Positions 61,061 through 64,000 of a stretch of 64,000 nt of DNA are shown here, in pieces. Both the position numbers and the translations under genes were made by a program. The notes beneath the pieces are model-generated. The model worked only from the letters and a program-made list of their open reading frames with translations. It was not told the DNA's origin and ran no database searches. Each line of letters begins with the position of its first letter. Position 1 is the stretch's first letter. Origin of the DNA: Paragyromitra xinjiangensis (lineage: Eukaryota; Ascomycota; Pezizomycetes; Pezizales; Discinaceae); assembly GCA_038503065.1 (NCBI GenBank), contig JBCAMK010000011.1, forward strand, positions 992,001 through 1,056,000, in the 5' to 3' direction.

Positions 61061-62806
61061 ATGGCGCCTCCTACTCCAGTGCAGTCACCACACAGATCCC
61101 CACGCAAGAAGAAGAAGCCTACGCGCTCAGTTTCATTCTCGCTTCCAGCACTCCCCTTTCCACTCGCATCGTTCCTGCATCCGTTGCGCTCGGCGTCGTC
61201 GCAATGGCTTGTGTTGCCTGTGCTGTTAATGGTGGTATTACTGTTTAGATGGGCAGTTGGGTTGGGGCCTTACTCAGGTACGTACTCCAAAACCACTACT
61301 TAGAGTCTAAGGGCAATGCTAATTTACATAGGAATGGCCGCACCACCAATGCACGGAGACTTTGAAGCCCAGCGACACTGGATGGAGATAACGACCCACC
61401 TCCCCGTCAAAGACTGGTACTGGCACGACCTCGAATGGTGGGGTCTCGACTACCCCCCACTCACCGCCTACCACAGCTGGGCACTAGGAATAATGTACCT
61501 CCATCTCTCCCTCCCCTCCATAACACCCAACTAACCCCCCCAGCGGCTCCTACATCAACCCAGACTGGTTCGCACTCCACACCTCCCGCGGGAGCGACGA
61601 CCCGACCCTCAAGACCTTCATGCGCGCCTCAGCCCTCGCCTCTGAGTTCCTCACTTACATTCCCGCCGCTGTAATCTTCGTCCGACTCTACGGCCGCGAA
61701 TCATCAATGTCCAAATACGACAAAGCCGTCGCACTCGCAGCGATACTCCTCCAGCCAGGACTAATGCTAATAGATCATGGACATTTCCAGTATAACGCCG
61801 TGATGCTAGGGTTTACGTTGATGGCGCTAGACTGCTTTCTGACGGATCATATTTACTGGGGGAGTTTCTTCTTCGTGTTGAGTCTGGGGTTCAAGCAGAT
61901 GGCGTTGTACTATGCGCCGGCGGTGTTTGCGTATTTGCTTGGGTTGTGTGTGTGGCCGAGGGTGAATATAGTGCGGTTGGCGGCGTTGGGCGCGACAGTG
62001 GTGGTGAGTTTTGGGATTGTGTTTGCGCCGTTGGTGGTGCTGGGGGGGTGGGAGCAGGTAGGACAGTGTCTGTATAGGGTGTTTCCGTTCTCGAGGGGAT
62101 TGTGGGAGGATAAAGTGGCGAATTTCTGGTGCGCCGGGAATGTGCTGGTGAAGTTTAGAGAGAGGTTTGAGGCGGGGTTGTTGCAGAAAGTCAGGTATGT
62201 GGTTTTGTGCTACGGTTTTTGGGGTGAAGAGATACTGATGAGGTTAGTTTGGTTGCGACTTTACTTGCTATTCTACCGCCTTGTGGGATTCTATTCCTTA
62301 ACCCGACGAAACGGCTGCTCCCGCTTGCATTATCGGCTACTGCGTGGGGGTTCTTTTTGTTTTCGTTCCAGGTTCATGAGAAGTCGGTTTTGATACCGTT
62401 GATGCCGGTTACGGTGTATTTGGCGGGATCGCTGGATAAGGATGTTGTGTGTTGGGTTTCGTGGATGAATAATCTTGCCATGTTCTCGATGTGGCCGCTG
62501 TTGAAGCGGGATGGGTTGGTGCTGCAGTATAGTGTTGTGGGTTTGCTGTATGCGTGGTTGATGGGGTCGTTTGAGCATTTGCCGAGAGGGTGGGTGGGGA
62601 GGGTTGTGCATTTTGGGAGTTATCTCGCGGTGGTGGGATTGCATGTGGGGGAGTATGTGGTTGGGAGGGTGGAGAGGTGGCCGGATTTGTGGGTGGTTAT
62701 GGGGGTTGAGGTTTGTTTTGGGGGGTTTGTGGTGGCTTGGGGGTGGGTTTTAGGGGAGCTGTGGAGGGAGAGTAGGAGGGAGGGGGGGAAGTGGAAGAAG
62801 GAGTAG
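61061..62806 (+). CDS. ALG6: Dolichyl pyrophosphate Man9GlcNAc2 alpha-1,3-glucosyltransferase
   Basis: This ER membrane enzyme adds the first glucose to the lipid-linked N-glycan precursor, using dolichyl-phosphate glucose. Exons 61061-61277, 61332-61494, 61544-62194 and 62248-62806 join in frame to about 529 residues. The N-terminus is cytosolic and Lys/Arg/Pro-rich, followed by the first membrane segment ([21 protein letters not shown]). The lumenal loop has the catalytic-loop text [20 protein letters not shown] and [20 protein letters not shown]. Further family blocks are [59 protein letters not shown] and [11 protein letters not shown]. Many hydrophobic segments follow to the C-terminus. 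Confidence 0.96.
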
Positions 62807-63035
62807 TACGGGGGTTTTTCTATTGGAATACCATAAAGGAGTTGGGTAGAGTTTGTTTGCTTCTTGTATTATTGCTATTGTGAGGTTGGAGGAGAGTAGT
62901 ATTGCTGAACAATATGTGCCGGTAATATTTATACACCCGACCTTGACAGAAAGGAAAAAAAGGACCATCTATACACCCAACATCCTATCTCTACATATTT
63001 GACCTAGTCTACCGCCTCAGAAATGGTAGTTTGTT

Positions 63036-63378
63036 TTAGATTTTGAATCCGAAGCCTGCCATGCACGCTTTGTAGGCTGAGATCTTGTCTATACAGTCTG
63101 ACTCGCCTCTTTCGCTGAAGAGCATGCATTCGTCGCGGGTTGCTTTCTCTTCTTTGCACACGCAGCAGGGCTTGGGGCCTGTGGTGGTGGGTTTCAGAAC
63201 GACATTCTCTAGTTGGCGATGGTTAGCTGTGTTCCAGGAAGTGGAGTGCTGAGAGTGGCATGACGCTCGTACCCGGTGCTGGAGATGTTTTAGCTATTCG
63301 TCAAGTATTAGCAATTTCACACCATGGATCGTAAGAGGGTATAATACCAGTAGGAGAAACCGTACGAATATCCGACAT
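63036..63378 (-). CDS. COX17: Cytochrome c oxidase copper chaperone
   Basis: Cox17 passes Cu(I) to Sco1 and Cox11 in the mitochondrial intermembrane space. Minus-strand exons 63378-63348, 63293-63273 (21 nt) and 63208-63036 join in frame to 74 residues, the usual size. The copper-binding KPCCVC motif and the twin C-x9-C pairs (CKEEKATRDEC and CIDKISAYKAC) are present, ending MAGFGFKI. The second exon encodes only AKTSPAP. The start is MSDIRTVSPT, in frame with the conserved core. Confidence 0.95.
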
Positions 63379-63706
63379 AGCTTTCTATCACAATATCTGC
63401 AGAGGTACAAAACACAACGACAGTGATCCAAAGGTGGAAAGAAACATCATGAAACACCAATTGCGCAATTTGTAAGCTCCAACCGGAACATCCCGAGTCC
63501 GGGTAACGGAGGTCTTCCAAACCCGGCTAGCGCGGGGTGCTGTACCCGATGAGGTCATGATTTCTGTTGGGACCACCTTTTTTTTACCCCAGCTTTTCCC
63601 CACGTTATTGCTTTTTAGAGAGGGGGATTATAATTACTGCTCTTCCCTCTCTTTGGATCTGTAGATAATTTTCTTTTTCAGCTTAATTCCGTGGGAGATA
63701 GCATAA
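63379..63706. promoter_or_regulatory. Divergent promoter region, COX17 and questin-oxidase-like gene
   Basis: Only about 328 nt separate two start codons on opposite strands, so this is a compact shared promoter. I see no clear TATA box. Confidence 0.5.
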
Positions 63707-64000
63707 ATGGGTTCCGTCGTTTCCACCTCTGAGATAACTCCCGCTGAGCGCGAACCGTTCGCGGGGATCCCGCCGATCGAGACGGTGGATTTTGAGACGT
63801 CGCCTGAGAAACGGGATCGCACGTTGAAGCATTTACTAAGGGCGAATCATCACAATTATTCGGTGTTGTATTCGCATTTGAGGTTTCATAATCATCTGCC
63901 GCATGTGTGTTCCTAGCTTCTTCCTAGCTGTTTGGGTTTACAGGGCTAACTGGGTGTAGGTGTTAGGATCTGCTTACTTCCTCGGTGCGCCGGCGGATCA
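63707..64000 (+). CDS. Questin-oxidase-like (DUF4243) protein, partial
   Basis: Exon 63707-63904 and the start of exon 2 (from 63960) run off the right edge. The conceptual N-terminus is MGSVVSTSEITPAEREPFAG, followed by LKHLLRANHHNYSVLYSHLR and FHNHLPHVLGSAYFLGAPAD. The NH..Y and HNH..H histidines and the LGSAYxLGA text resemble the questin-oxidase-like family, which performs Baeyer-Villiger-type oxidations in anthraquinone pathways and has many uncharacterised members. The assignment rests on about 80 residues. Confidence 0.55.

Overview
The window is nuclear DNA of a filamentous ascomycete (Pezizomycotina-type). Genes are interrupted by many short introns, mostly 50-90 nt, with GT..AG ends and CTAAC/CTGAC-like branch sites. 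The proteins recognised are fungal housekeeping families, including a UNC-104-type kinesin with FHA and PH domains, a Dnm1-type dynamin and TFIIIC90. The sequence alone does not support naming a genus. I resolved exon structures by reading splice sites and checking that each junction keeps the reading frame.

Layout, left to right. 0-13 kb: the 5' part of a V-ATPase G-subunit gene (VMA10, minus), diverging from a nine-exon kinesin-3 gene; then a Sel1-repeat protein gene convergent with a minus-strand bZIP transcription factor gene whose product appears to carry a membrane segment. 13-20.5 kb: a long gene-poor tract upstream of the bZIP gene, with a dense cluster of TGTAC motifs. 20.5-29.6 kb: three minus-strand genes for transcription and RNA functions (a TFIIIC 90-kDa-like subunit, a five-CCCH zinc-finger protein, the TFIIF beta subunit). 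31.8-38.3 kb: plus-strand genes for an oxysterol-binding protein (Kes1/Osh4 type), triosephosphate isomerase and a SAM-dependent methyltransferase. 39.4-43.3 kb: minus-strand SmD2 and auxilin-like SWA2. 43.3-47.5 kb: gene-poor. 47.5-54.7 kb: an F-box protein and COP9 signalosome subunit 4 (plus), convergent with the dynamin gene DNM1 (minus). 55.6-64 kb: a PEBP/Tfs1-like protein, small uncharacterised genes, a Cys-rich protein, ALG6, COX17 and the start of a questin-oxidase-like gene running off the right edge.

There is no gene cluster, CRISPR array, phage or intact transposon. Most genes act independently in core processes: vacuolar acidification, microtubule transport, RNA polymerase II and III transcription, splicing, membrane traffic, glycolysis, N-glycosylation and respiratory-chain assembly.

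The most unusual signals are: (1) an 18-bp motif, TCAT-N4-TATCACTCGA, in eight good copies plus one degenerate copy, all intergenic and all between 30.9 and 61 kb; (2) a 32-nt-arm inverted repeat inside a TPI intron; (3) a 9-nt microexon in VMA10, and a start codon cut off from the rest of the frame by an intron in both VMA10 and TPI; (4) a bZIP factor that looks membrane-tethered.
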